Source: Tropicimonas sediminicola
GTDB lineage: Bacteria > Pseudomonadota > Alphaproteobacteria > Rhodobacterales > Rhodobacteraceae
DNA length: 64,000 nucleotides
Direction of reading: 5' to 3'
Assembly: GCF_900188335.1 (NCBI RefSeq)
Contig: NZ_FZOY01000002.1
Location: 682,001 to 746,000 of the forward strand
In this document: positions 36,752 through 45,611 of the stretch, one piece after another
Layout of the letters: each line of letters begins with the position of its first letter
How positions within the stretch are numbered: position 1 is the stretch's first letter
Position numbers and translations under genes: made by a program
Notes under the pieces: model-generated
Told to the model about the DNA's origin: nothing
What the model saw: only the letters and a program-made list of their open reading frames with translations
The model's database searches: none

Positions 36752-38753
36752 CAACCACTGGGGCCTGTTCGCCATCGTCTCGAACGACAAGCCCAACGGC
36801 AAGCCGGACAAGATACCGATGGACCTGACGACAGGGAAATCTCCGGTCGCCGCGAAGTCGGCCTTCACCTACTCCCTTGAAGAAGCCAAGGCGAAGCTGA
36901 ACGGCGGCTCCACGATGCTGGGCTACCTGCCTGCACCTGACAGCACCTATGTTGGGGCCGACTTGGACAAGTGCCTCGAAAACGACGGGGCCACTTTCAA
37001 GGATTGGGCCGACGACCTGCTGGGCGACTACGATGGGCCGGATGCGGTCACCCCGTCCGGACAGGGGGTGCGGATCATGATGCCCCGCGCGCCTGGCGAC
37101 GAGGACCGGGGCAGCGCCAAGGAAAGAAACGACGTGGGGTTCTTTGCAACGGAGGCCCGTGCATTCACGGTGCCGCTGGAACTGGCGGACAAGCTGGACG
37201 AGTTGGTGCGCGACGATGGTCTGGTGGATCGCATTGTCGCCCGCCGGGACGCCGCCGATGACGAGGCGCGCCCGGGTCTCTACACGGCGGAGCAGAAGGT
37301 CGCCCACAACGGCGAATTCGACCGCAAGTGGAAGGATCACTGGTTGAACCACCTTTCACCAGAGGACCAGCAAGCCGCTGTGACAGAAATGCTGAAAGCC
37401 TTGCCGAAGGAGTTCTGCGAAGAGTACTCCCAGTGGCTGGAAATATCGATGGCCCTGCACCATTTGAGCGTTCTCGTCATCTGGGATGCGGAGACCATTT
37501 GGGACCAGTGGAGCGAGAGCGGCGCAGTGTATCGCGCTGGCTTCTTCAGGATCAGGACGGGCGACGCCAACTACAACCCGGCCCAAAACCGCTACTTTTG
37601 GGGGCGACTGCAGCCCAACAAGGGCGTCACGATCTTCACGCTGCTGCACCATGCCAGGGAACACGGGTTCGACATAGAGCCGTGGCGGCAGAAGGCCGAG
37701 GTGAGGCGCCGCGAACGACTAGCGGAAGATCTGGGCGAGTTGCTGACGAAGACCCGCAAGAAGCAGGAGAGCGGGAAGCCCGAAGGACGCATCATCAGCG
37801 GCCCCGACTTCCTCAATTACGACCCGGGTGCATTGCGGTGGGTGGTAGATGAGTGCATCCCGCCCGGCCTGACGGCGTTGGCAGGCCAGATGAAGGTAGG
37901 CAAGTCGTTTCTGCTGATCCAGCTTGCGGAGGCGATAACGACCGGCAGGGATTTCCTGGATATGCCGACGCAGCGAGGTCGGGTGCTGTATTATGCCGTC
38001 GAGGATGGGGTGAACCGCCTGCGTAGGCGCGTGAAGCAAATGGGCGTCCGGTTCGACCCTGATCGGCTGTCACTGGTGTTCCAAGGATCACCGACCCCCA
38101 CGGACCTGGCGAAGGATATCGCAAGGGACATTGAGGCGGTGGGCGGTGACGTCGCGTTGGTGATAATCGACACCTTCAAGCTGGCGTCCGGCACGCGAGA
38201 GGACAGCCGCAAGAACGCCTACGAGCAGGACGTGGAAATGCTGGCGGTGTTCAAGATGCTGGCCGACATGTCCGGTGTCGCCATCCTCGCCACCTTCCAC
38301 GAGCGAAAGCCGCCACCCGGACGACAGAGACAGACAGGGGATCACTTCGATGCCATTTCCGGGTCGGCGGGCATCCTCGCCACAGCTGACGGTTTCCTGC
38401 GGCTTATCCGAGAGCGTGAGACGACGCTGGGGAGGCTTTACATAGGAGGCCGAGACGTGCGCGAGGACCGCACTATCAACCTCGATCACAGCCGTGAAGA
38501 CGAGGGCCGCTGGTCGCCGCTGTCCGGGGCAATGAACAGGTCTCTCGACATGCTGACGAGGATGAAGGCAGGGGCGCGGAAGGACATTCTGGAAACGATT
38601 ATGTTGAAGGGTCCGATGACCCGGGACGAGCTGCGAGGGACGCTGCCGAACCACACCTCGGAGAACATCCAGCGGTCTCTGCACAGGCTCTTGGAGGGGG
38701 GTGTGATTGTCGAGGACGAAGACGGAAACCTGCACCTGGCGATGGGGGAATGA
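36744..38753 (+). CDS. Replication protein: PrimPol-like, PriCT-2 and RepA-type helicase domains
   Basis: A 669-residue fusion. Residues 1-150 resemble the bifunctional primase/polymerase fold, with the acidic pair in GADLDKC (Asp73, Asp75) and SGQGVR at 105-110, where related enzymes usually have His in place of Arg110. Residues 225-310 resemble PriCT-2 (WLEISMALHHL, WDQWSESGAVYR). Residues 365-560 are a RecA/RepA-like ATPase with Walker A GQMKVGKS (380-387) and Walker B ALVIIDTF (470-477). The last 80 residues look like a winged helix. It would prime and unwind element DNA. Iteron-like repeats start 8 bp after its stop. Confidence 0.82.
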   Translation: MTDNHWGLFAIVSNDKPNGKPDKIPMDLTTGKSPVAAKSAFTYSLEEAKAKLNGGSTMLGYLPAPDSTYVGADLDKCLENDGATFKDWADDLLGDYDGPDAVTPSGQGVRIMMPRAPGDEDRGSAKERNDVGFFATEARAFTVPLELADKLDELVRDDGLVDRIVARRDAADDEARPGLYTAEQKVAHNGEFDRKWKDHWLNHLSPEDQQAAVTEMLKALPKEFCEEYSQWLEISMALHHLSVLVIWDAETIWDQWSESGAVYRAGFFRIRTGDANYNPAQNRYFWGRLQPNKGVTIFTLLHHAREHGFDIEPWRQKAEVRRRERLAEDLGELLTKTRKKQESGKPEGRIISGPDFLNYDPGALRWVVDECIPPGLTALAGQMKVGKSFLLIQLAEAITTGRDFLDMPTQRGRVLYYAVEDGVNRLRRRVKQMGVRFDPDRLSLVFQGSPTPTDLAKDIARDIEAVGGDVALVIIDTFKLASGTREDSRKNAYEQDVEMLAVFKMLADMSGVAILATFHERKPPPGRQRQTGDHFDAISGSAGILATADGFLRLIRERETTLGRLYIGGRDVREDRTINLDHSREDEGRWSPLSGAMNRSLDMLTRMKAGARKDILETIMLKGPMTRDELRGTLPNHTSENIQRSLHRLLEGGVIVEDEDGNLHLAMGE

Positions 38754-38760
38754 AGTGTCT

Positions 38761-38900
38761 TCTGTCTGGGTGCTGTCTGGATTTCTGTCTGGGGCGAGCG
38801 GGCGAAACAAGACGAGAACATTCTACTGTCCCATACACCCCCCATGTGCGTCTGGGTTTATGTCTGGATTTCTGTCTGGGTGGACAGGGACCCAGACAGT
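38761..38900. repeat. Iteron-like TGTCTGG repeats (candidate replication origin)
   Basis: TGTCTGG occurs at 38763, 38774, 38786, 38861 and 38873, and inverted at 38892-38898. Within clusters the spacing is 11-12 bp. The 20-mer TGTCTGGATTTCTGTCTGGG is repeated exactly at 38774-38793 and 38861-38880. The position just behind the replication gene suits an origin or a Rep-binding site. Confidence 0.6.
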
Positions 38901-39446
38901 AGAGAGGGGATGTATAGAGACCCACCCCTCGATGAACTGGTTTCTTGCCCCAAAGGGCGCACCGACGCGGGTCGAATGGGTGTCTAGCGATCCCGGACCG
39001 GCCTCTTCTGGTGGAGCACGCCGCGAGGAGCACCATCCTCGGCAGGAAGCCTCTCACGCGCGTGGGCACCGGCGTCCGTGCTGACGGTCAACTAGCGCCA
39101 CGTCGCCCCACATACCTCGGATCGACAAACCCGCAGCCCACAACTCGCCGACCGCACCAGCAGTTGAAGTGCGCCTGATAGCAAGCGTGCCACCGGGCGC
39201 TGTAAAGGGCGGCACCCGCCCGCATCAGGCACTCGGAATGCGGCCTCCTGTGCCTGAAACCCTATCAAGAAGTGGCCTATAGAAATGGGTCTGGACAGCC
39301 GGCCAGTTCCGGGCCTTGTAGGCGGGGGGGGGGGGAGTCGGTTTGCTCATGCATCCCAGCTATCACGCTGGATTCACGAGATGAATGCCTCACGCGATTT
39401 GTGCATCAGGGCCCCTTCCGGTGGAAACATATTGGCGGGAGTCGTT
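38901..39446. other. Gene-poor stretch with a 12-G homopolymer
   Basis: No convincing gene on either strand. The only marked feature is a run of 12 G at 39324-39335. The stretch separates the replication module from the cargo genes. Confidence 0.5.
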
Positions 39447-40697
39447 TCAGAAAGCAGCCCTCAGCCTCAGCCCGAACATGGCAACCGTATCTTTTGTGGG
39501 GCTCAGCGCCGGGTTTTTGATCACCTGAATGCTCGGGGTCAGCTCAATGCCTTCGGTCAATTGCCATTGCTGGAATACCTCAAGGCTATATTGATCGTCC
39601 AGCTTGGACCCGAAGGTGTCTTCATTTGGTCGGGACCAGTTCAGCCCCGCACCAAGCATGTTCTGGCTCGGGTTGGTCGTGTAGCCGAAACCGGCACTCA
39701 GAGCGGTTTCATAGAGGCTGCCGCCATCCTTGGCCCAACCACCGCGTATAAACGGAAACCACGTGTTGTCGATCGCTTTGGAGTAAGAAAATGCAGCCCC
39801 GTACCCGCTGGGGGTTCCTGCCGCCGTGCGTTCATCAATTTGCCATAGGGTCACGTGGGCATTATCGAAGAAAAGGGCATCGGGCCCAGAGGTCCACCCG
39901 AACTCCAGCGTTTTGAAGGTCTCGAAGTCGTTGAAGAAGGTGTCAAACCCGGCAAGCGGATCGGTCGGGTCTCCGTTGGCGTCGACGATGCTGGCCGCGA
40001 CATAGTAGTTTTCGCTCAAGAAACCGCCGGCCATCACCCCCAGAGATCCGTCAGGCAACCCGCCGATGGTGCCCGATCCGGTCTGGAAAGCGAGGTTCGA
40101 GAAACCGGACCACGGGCTGGCAAGGGCATAGACATCGGTGTAATCCGTCACGTCCAGCCACCCGGCATAAACGGTGCCGCGGCCTTCAGCAAAATCCTGT
40201 TGCCAGTAGAAATGCGTCATCCGCGTGCCCTGGTCGCTGAAGACGGAACTGATCGCCCCAGCATAGCCAAGCTCGCTGCCAAAGTCAGTCGGTGCCACGT
40301 CTGTAAAGGCATGACGGTGCTCAAGTTTGAAGACGAGCTTGCCCGAATTGGCCTGCCCCCGGTTCAACAATTCCCAAGTACCAAAGAAGCGAAGCGCACC
40401 GCTGGCTGTGTTGTCTTCTCCAAGGCTTGAGGACGCCTTGTAGCCCAGAACGTTGTAGTCGATCCCAAAGTCTAACCCTGTGCGCTCCTTTACGCCTGCT
40501 TTCCACTCCGACCAGGATTGCTGCTTGTTGATACCAAGCAGGTCGTCAGAATCCTCCGCGTCGGATGCCAGGACATTTGGCGTTGAGTCGGGGCCGGCGA
40601 GGTTGCTGGCGCTTTGGGCAAAAGTTGCCATCGGCGCTGCGGCGAACAATCCGGAAAGTGTCGGCGCGAGGATGTAGGACTTGAGGGTGGGTTTCAC
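39447..40697 (-). CDS. OprB-family carbohydrate-selective porin
   Basis: A 416-residue outer-membrane protein. The signal peptide ends in PMATFA-QS. A beta-barrel pattern with alternating hydrophobic and aromatic residues ends in the C-terminal Phe of AMFGLRLRAAF. Stretches such as LGYKASSSLGEDNTASGALRFFGTWELL, KLVFKLEHRHAFTD and TRMTHFYWQQDFAEGRGTVYAGWLDVTDY match OprB porins. The start appears to be GTG 40697 after AGGGAAC. It is co-directional with the AraC regulator gene, 164 bp downstream of it. The solute is not known. Confidence 0.85.
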   Translation of the reverse strand: MKPTLKSYILAPTLSGLFAAAPMATFAQSASNLAGPDSTPNVLASDAEDSDDLLGINKQQSWSEWKAGVKERTGLDFGIDYNVLGYKASSSLGEDNTASGALRFFGTWELLNRGQANSGKLVFKLEHRHAFTDVAPTDFGSELGYAGAISSVFSDQGTRMTHFYWQQDFAEGRGTVYAGWLDVTDYTDVYALASPWSGFSNLAFQTGSGTIGGLPDGSLGVMAGGFLSENYYVAASIVDANGDPTDPLAGFDTFFNDFETFKTLEFGWTSGPDALFFDNAHVTLWQIDERTAAGTPSGYGAAFSYSKAIDNTWFPFIRGGWAKDGGSLYETALSAGFGYTTNPSQNMLGAGLNWSRPNEDTFGSKLDDQYSLEVFQQWQLTEGIELTPSIQVIKNPALSPTKDTVAMFGLRLRAAF

Positions 40698-40861
40698 GGG
40701 GCTTTGTTCCCTGTCGTTTCGTTGGTGGAAAAACGTGAACCAGAGTGTGGTGGGAGGCCTGCAAAAGTTTCATGGCGGCAGTGTCCTGTCGAGTGGTGTA
40801 GCTAGCGCTGATCGTCACCGTGATGCTCGGCGCCGGCCTGCTTGATCACAGCCACCCGCTT

Positions 40862-41917
40862 CTACCGCTTTCCGGTTGGAACGCGCCGCAGCCGCTGACG
40901 ATAAGCGCGCGGCGTTTCGCCCGTGTTGGACTTGAAGAACCTCGAGAAGTTGGCGGCAGCGGAAAAACCCAACTGGGCCGCGATGTCCGCGATCGGCGTG
41001 TCAGTCGTTTCCAGCGCGTCACAAGCCAGCGCAAGGCGCGCGCGACGGAGTTCGCTCGCGAGGCTCGTGCCAAGGACAGACAACCCGGCTTCCAGTTCTG
41101 CCGGAGCCAGGCCGATCGCCTCGGCCACGGCCTGCTGCAGGTTGTCTTCGTGGCGATTGAGGATCTCCGGCGCTACGGCGGCGATGGCGCGGGTCAGCGA
41201 CGGGCGCTCCAGTAAAGCCTCGGTTGCAGGGGTGCGGGCAAGACGGTTGACAGCACGGGACCGCAGCAGCTTTGACGGAAAGCGGATCACCTGCACTGGA
41301 GACCCGGTTTCCCGAATGTCGAGGCCTCTGTAACCCGGCGGCAATGCGAGTGCAGAAGGTGTTTCGAGCACCACGTCGCCGGTTGCCCGAGTGTCGTCGA
41401 GCAGATCGAGAATCCGGAGAAATGTTGCAAATGTGAATCCGATGTTCTGAAGCGGCACTTGGCGCGGACGAAACGTGCGTTCTACACAGTAGGAGGATTG
41501 CACGGGGCCGATTTCCAGACGGTGCCGCGCCGATGCGGTGAATTTCACTGTGGAAAGCACGAGGCCTGTCAGGATTTGGCCAAGAGTTTCGCCACCCTTG
41601 AGCGCGTCCTGCGTGATAGGCCATGCCTCCAGGTCGAGGTGTTCCCCGACGTGCACGCCGAGCCACGGGTCGCCGATGGCCCGGGCAAGGGACTCGACGA
41701 GCCCATAGATCACCTCGGCCTGCACGAGCCGCGAAGGATCTTTCGCGGCTTCCAGCGTAAGCCCGTGAGCCTCCATCAGTTGGTCCACGTCATAGGACCG
41801 CGCCTTCAGATAGCCAAGCAAAGGGGAAATCGTGTTCAGTTGCACCAAGGCGCTCGCCCGGGCTACGGGGCTTCCCGGGAGGAAATCGGCATCAGGTAAC
41901 TTCATGCTTCCCATCAT
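40862..41917 (-). CDS. AraC family regulator with Arabinose-bd-type N-terminus (OruR/ArgR-like)
   Basis: A 351-residue regulator. The N-terminal ~200 residues (INTISPLLGYLKARSYDVDQ-like QLNTISPLLGYLKARSYDVD; WLGVHVGEHLDLEAW) match the ligand domain found in OruR-type AraC proteins. The C-terminal ~100 residues carry two HTH units (LASELRRARLALACDALETT; IADIAAQLGFSAAANFSRFFKSNTGETPRAYRQ). It is divergent from the amidohydrolase-ABC operon and upstream of the porin, so it probably controls one or both. Met codons at 41914 and 41905 are alternative starts. Confidence 0.88.
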   Translation of the reverse strand: MMGSMKLPDADFLPGSPVARASALVQLNTISPLLGYLKARSYDVDQLMEAHGLTLEAAKDPSRLVQAEVIYGLVESLARAIGDPWLGVHVGEHLDLEAWPITQDALKGGETLGQILTGLVLSTVKFTASARHRLEIGPVQSSYCVERTFRPRQVPLQNIGFTFATFLRILDLLDDTRATGDVVLETPSALALPPGYRGLDIRETGSPVQVIRFPSKLLRSRAVNRLARTPATEALLERPSLTRAIAAVAPEILNRHEDNLQQAVAEAIGLAPAELEAGLSVLGTSLASELRRARLALACDALETTDTPIADIAAQLGFSAAANFSRFFKSNTGETPRAYRQRLRRVPTGKR

Positions 41918-41938
41918 ACTTCGAGATGCAGTGAAAAC

Positions 41939-41990
41939 TTATCAAAGAGTGGGATTCTCGGGATAATTTCATCCCATTTTGATAATTTTC
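41939..41990. promoter_or_regulatory. Divergent regulatory region with repeats (AraC site candidate)
   Basis: TTATCAAA...GGGAT at 41939-41955 is matched by ATCCCATTTTGATAA at 41971-41985 as an imperfect inverted repeat. GATAATTTC at 41962 and GATAATTTTC at 41981 form direct repeats 19 bp apart, a spacing common for AraC proteins. The stretch is A/T-rich and lies between the two divergent starts. Confidence 0.5.
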
Positions 41991-42139
41991 TGCCGCCTCA
42001 GGTTGCTAGTCTGCGCCGACTGCTGAGGCATCGCCCGAAAGATTCGGTTCGCGCGAACGGCGAATTACAAGCGCTCATGTTGGAGCGGTGAACGGCCCGC
42101 GCAAGGCGTATGTGGCCACTGCAAACGGGAGAAAACGGT

Positions 42140-43516
42140 TTGAAAAACTTGATGAAAATAGCTGTGCTGTCTGTCCTGGCGGCAGGCCCGGTGTGCGCAC
42201 AAGATGCGCTGCCGCAGGTATTGTTTACGAATGTGCAGGTGTTTGACGGTGTGAACGAGGCCCTCATCGAAAACGCTTCGGTTCTGGTCGAGGGCAACAA
42301 GATCAAAACCGTGTCGACCGACGCCGTCGACGCCCCGGATGCGACAGTGATCGACGGTGGCGGGCGGACGATGACGCCGGGATTCGTCGAGACCCATGCC
42401 CACTTCATGCTCATGGGGCCATCGGTGCCGGCCATGGAAGCCAGTAAGACCTGGGAGGATTTCGGCATCCACGCCACCAAGATGGCCGAGATGTACTTGA
42501 TGCAGGGCTTCACCACCGTACGCGACGCGGGCGGAGCTAACGGTGGTATTCGTAGGGCAATCGATAGCGGGTTGATCGTCGGTCCGCGCCACTATCCTTC
42601 CGGTGCGTTTATCGGCACGAGAGGGGGGCACGCCGATTTCGCCAACTTCACTGCACTGCCTGATGCAGAGACAAACGTATCTCGATTGAACATCTCGCAA
42701 CAGGCCAACGGCCCTGACGACGTGCTGAAATTCGCGCGCAACAACTTCCGCATGGGTGCCACTCAGATTAAATTCATGCAATCGGGTGGCATCGTTTCGG
42801 TATTCGATCCGTTCCAATTGCTTGCCGGATCAAAAGAGGAACTTGAGGCGGCGGTTCAGGTCGCCAACGAGTACGGCAGTTACGTCATGGTACATGCCTA
42901 TCGAAAAGAAGCCGCGATGGCCGCACTGAATGCTGGCGTTAAGTCCATCGAACATAATTTGGGGTTCGACAAGGAAGTCGCAGATTTGATGATAGAGAAA
43001 GGCGCCTACACCACTACCAACCTGACCAGCTTCGATCCGTCGATACTGGAGATTCCGCCAGTGCGCGACGTGCCATCAAGCCTGGCCAAAGCGACAGCGG
43101 CAAAGGAGATGTTTGCGAACTACATTTCGAACATGAAGCAATATCCTGTTAAGCGTGGCTTCAATACGGATTGTATTGACACGGTTGAAGCCTGCAACAT
43201 CCAGATTGCCTACGAGAAGCATTTGCACGAGAAATATTTCAGCGCCTTCGATGGACTGGTGGCGATGACATCGGTGGGTGGAGAAATTGTCGCCCTGTCT
43301 GGCGATTTCATGAACCCATATCCGGAAGGCAAGCTCGGCGTCATCGAAGAAGGCGCTTACGCTGATCTGTTGCTCCTCGACGGGAATCCGCTCGAAGCCT
43401 TCTCTGTCGTCGGCGCGTCAGACAAGTGGCTCGACGCAGAGCCGCGCCCTGAAAGCCCCGAAACGATCCGCATCATCATGAAGGACGGCGTGATCTACAA
43501 GAACACGCTTCAGTGA
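42140..43516 (+). CDS. Secreted metal-dependent amidohydrolase (prolidase/imidazolonepropionase-like)
   Basis: About 458 residues from TTG 42140, which follows GGGAG with good spacing; ATG 42152 is an alternative. A signal peptide (MKIAVLSVLAAGPVCA-QD) places it in the periplasm. The metal site shows VETHAHF (HxH), Lys in TQIKFMQSGG, His in YVMVHAYRK, His in KSIEHNLG and Asp in GFNTDCID. The C-terminal KLGVIEEGAYADLLLLDGNPLE is the usual beta-sandwich return. Relatives cleave X-Pro dipeptides or other amides. The substrate here is unknown. It is 57 bp before the ABC genes, with a hairpin between. Confidence 0.85.
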   Translation: MKNLMKIAVLSVLAAGPVCAQDALPQVLFTNVQVFDGVNEALIENASVLVEGNKIKTVSTDAVDAPDATVIDGGGRTMTPGFVETHAHFMLMGPSVPAMEASKTWEDFGIHATKMAEMYLMQGFTTVRDAGGANGGIRRAIDSGLIVGPRHYPSGAFIGTRGGHADFANFTALPDAETNVSRLNISQQANGPDDVLKFARNNFRMGATQIKFMQSGGIVSVFDPFQLLAGSKEELEAAVQVANEYGSYVMVHAYRKEAAMAALNAGVKSIEHNLGFDKEVADLMIEKGAYTTTNLTSFDPSILEIPPVRDVPSSLAKATAAKEMFANYISNMKQYPVKRGFNTDCIDTVEACNIQIAYEKHLHEKYFSAFDGLVAMTSVGGEIVALSGDFMNPYPEGKLGVIEEGAYADLLLLDGNPLEAFSVVGASDKWLDAEPRPESPETIRIIMKDGVIYKNTLQ

Positions 43517-43526
43517 CAACGACCGT

Positions 43527-43546
43527 CCGCCGCGAAAACGCGGCGG
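43527..43546 (+). terminator. Hairpin between amidohydrolase and ABC genes
   Basis: An 8-bp stem (CCGCCGCG with CGCGGCGG) closes an AAAA loop, with no T run. It may reduce read-through to the ABC genes. Confidence 0.5.
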
Positions 43547-43573
43547 GCGACTTCATGGCCGGGAGACCGATAG

Positions 43574-44260
43574 TTGCACCCATTGCGGATTGATCGGCTT
43601 GTCCACCGGTGGCCGCGCGCGGAGCGTTGCACGCTGGAGATTGGCGCGCTGTCTCTGGCGTCCGGCGAGAGCCTGTTCCTGTATGGACCGAGCGGGTGCG
43701 GAAAATCGACCTTGCTGTCCGCGATCGCGGGAGTGGTCGATGTGCCGAAGGGGGTCATCCGCGTCGCGGAACAGGATCTTGGCGCCCTGCGCGGTGGTGC
43801 GCGGGACCGGTTCCGGGTGGATCACATCGGCATTATCTTTCAGGTGTTCAATCTCGTTCCGTGGCAGAGTGCGCTCGAGAACGTCCTTCTGCCCTGCACA
43901 TTCTCGCAGCGTCGCCGCGTGCGTGCGGGCGACAATCCCGCGGGAACGGCCCGCCGACTGCTTGACGAATTGGGTCTGTCCGATCCGGCGCTGGCGTCGA
44001 AGCCGGCCAACGAGCTCAGTGTCGGGCAACAGCAGCGGGTCGCCGCCGCGCGGGCTCTGATCGGCAAGCCGGACCTGATCCTGGCGGACGAGCCGACCTC
44101 GGCGCTCGATGAGGCGGCCAAGGCGGCCTTCGTCGACCTGCTGGCGCGGGAATGCGCCGAAGCGGGCGCCGCGCTTCTCTTTGTCAGTCACGACCGCAGC
44201 CTGGAGCGTCATTTCGACCGCAGTGTGGACTTCCTCGAACTGAACCGGAGCGCCGCCTGA
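43574..44260 (+). CDS. ABC transporter ATP-binding protein (Zrg-like system)
   Basis: A 228-residue ATPase starting at TTG 43574 behind GGGAG. Walker A is GPSGCGKST, the Q-loop is FQVFNLVPW and Walker B is LILADEPTSALD. The signature reads LSVGQQQRVAAA, with Val in place of the usual first Gly. The switch is LFVSHDRSL. It belongs to the LolD/MacB branch that powers FtsX-fold permeases. The stop overlaps the permease ATG by one base. Confidence 0.88.
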   Translation: MHPLRIDRLVHRWPRAERCTLEIGALSLASGESLFLYGPSGCGKSTLLSAIAGVVDVPKGVIRVAEQDLGALRGGARDRFRVDHIGIIFQVFNLVPWQSALENVLLPCTFSQRRRVRAGDNPAGTARRLLDELGLSDPALASKPANELSVGQQQRVAAARALIGKPDLILADEPTSALDEAAKAAFVDLLARECAEAGAALLFVSHDRSLERHFDRSVDFLELNRSAA

Positions 44261-45591
44261 TGCTTGGGTTCAGCCTGCGCAGCCTGTGGAACCGCCGGTT
44301 CGTCGCCGGCCTGACCGTGCTGGCCATCAGCCTCAGCGTCGCGCTGATCCTCGGTGTCGAGCGGATTCGGGGGGGCGCGCGCGACAGCTTCGCCAACTCC
44401 GCCTCGGGGATCGACCTGGTCGTGGCGCCGCGCGGCAATTCCGTCCAGATCCTGATGGCCACGGTGTTTGGCGTCGGCGGTACCGGGACCGGCATGACCT
44501 GGGAGAGCTTCAAGTGGCTGGAGGATCGGCCCGAAGTCGCCTGGGCGGTCCCGATCCAGATGGGCGACAATCATCGCGGCTATCCGGTGATCGGGACGGA
44601 TGCGTCGTATTTCGAGCATTTCCGGCACTCCGGCGGCCAACCGCTCTCTCTGGCGGCTGGCACGTTCTACACCGGCGATGGGGCAGACGCCGCCGTGATC
44701 GGGGCCGAAGTCGCGGCGCGGTTCGGCTATGCGCCCGGTGCGGTGATCGTCAACGCCCATGGCTCAGGAGAGGTCTCGTTCGACCTCCACGACGACGCGC
44801 CGTTCACCATTTCGGGCGTGCTCGCGCCGACCGGTACCGCCGTCGACCGGATGGTCTTCGTCACGCTCGAGGGCTTTGACACCCTGCATGCGCAGGAAGA
44901 CGCGCCGCTGGCCGCCCCCCTCGACCCGGCCGCCATGCCCGCCGACGGTCATGGTGAGGATGACGCACACGACGACCATGACGACCACGAAGATCATGGC
45001 GACCATGAAGGCACGGAGGTCGGACACGGACACGAACCGGACCGGATCAATGCCGTCTATATTGGGCTGATCGATCGGACCAGTGTCCTCGGTCTGCAGC
45101 GGGCCGTCAACCAACGCCCCTCTGACGCGTTGAGCGCCGTCCTCCCGGCGGTCGCGCTCGCCGAGCTCTGGGGGATCACCGGGACGGCTGAACGCGCGAT
45201 GCGACTGATGGCTTGGGCCGTGGCTTTGGCAGGAATGATCGGCATGGTGGTCATGCTCTCTGCGACCCTCGAGACCCGCCGCCGCGAATTTGCGATCCTG
45301 CGGTCTGTTGGGGCCACACCCACGCGTATCTTCACGTTGATCGTCACGGAAGCAGCCGTCCTCACCGCGGCGGGGCTGATCCTTGGCCTTGCTCTGCTCA
45401 CGGTGGCCACGTTCGTGACCGACCCGATCCTGTCCGCCCGCTTCGGTCTGCGATTGGGATGGAATGTCTTCGGGGCGCGCGAACTGACCACCCATTTCGT
45501 CATCTTCTGCGCCGGGCTGCTCGCCTCGCTTGTCCCGGCAGTCCGGGTCTATCGCATGACGCTGGCCGACGGGCTGTCGGTTCGGCTATGA
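44260..45591 (+). CDS. FtsX-fold ABC permease with His/Asp-rich loop
   Basis: A 443-residue membrane protein with one N-terminal and three C-terminal hydrophobic helices around a large periplasmic domain, the MacB/FtsX plan. Residues about 228-260 form a striking His/Asp/Glu-rich loop (HGEDDAHDDHDDHEDHGDHE), a likely binding site for zinc or another transition metal. ATPase, permease and DUF3299 protein together resemble the zinc-related Zrg genes of Vibrio. Whether it imports metal, exports it or delivers it to envelope proteins cannot be read from sequence. Confidence 0.85.
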   Translation: MLGFSLRSLWNRRFVAGLTVLAISLSVALILGVERIRGGARDSFANSASGIDLVVAPRGNSVQILMATVFGVGGTGTGMTWESFKWLEDRPEVAWAVPIQMGDNHRGYPVIGTDASYFEHFRHSGGQPLSLAAGTFYTGDGADAAVIGAEVAARFGYAPGAVIVNAHGSGEVSFDLHDDAPFTISGVLAPTGTAVDRMVFVTLEGFDTLHAQEDAPLAAPLDPAAMPADGHGEDDAHDDHDDHEDHGDHEGTEVGHGHEPDRINAVYIGLIDRTSVLGLQRAVNQRPSDALSAVLPAVALAELWGITGTAERAMRLMAWAVALAGMIGMVVMLSATLETRRREFAILRSVGATPTRIFTLIVTEAAVLTAAGLILGLALLTVATFVTDPILSARFGLRLGWNVFGARELTTHFVIFCAGLLASLVPAVRVYRMTLADGLSVRL

Positions 45592-45611
45592 CAAACCAAG
45601 GGGAAGTCTCC

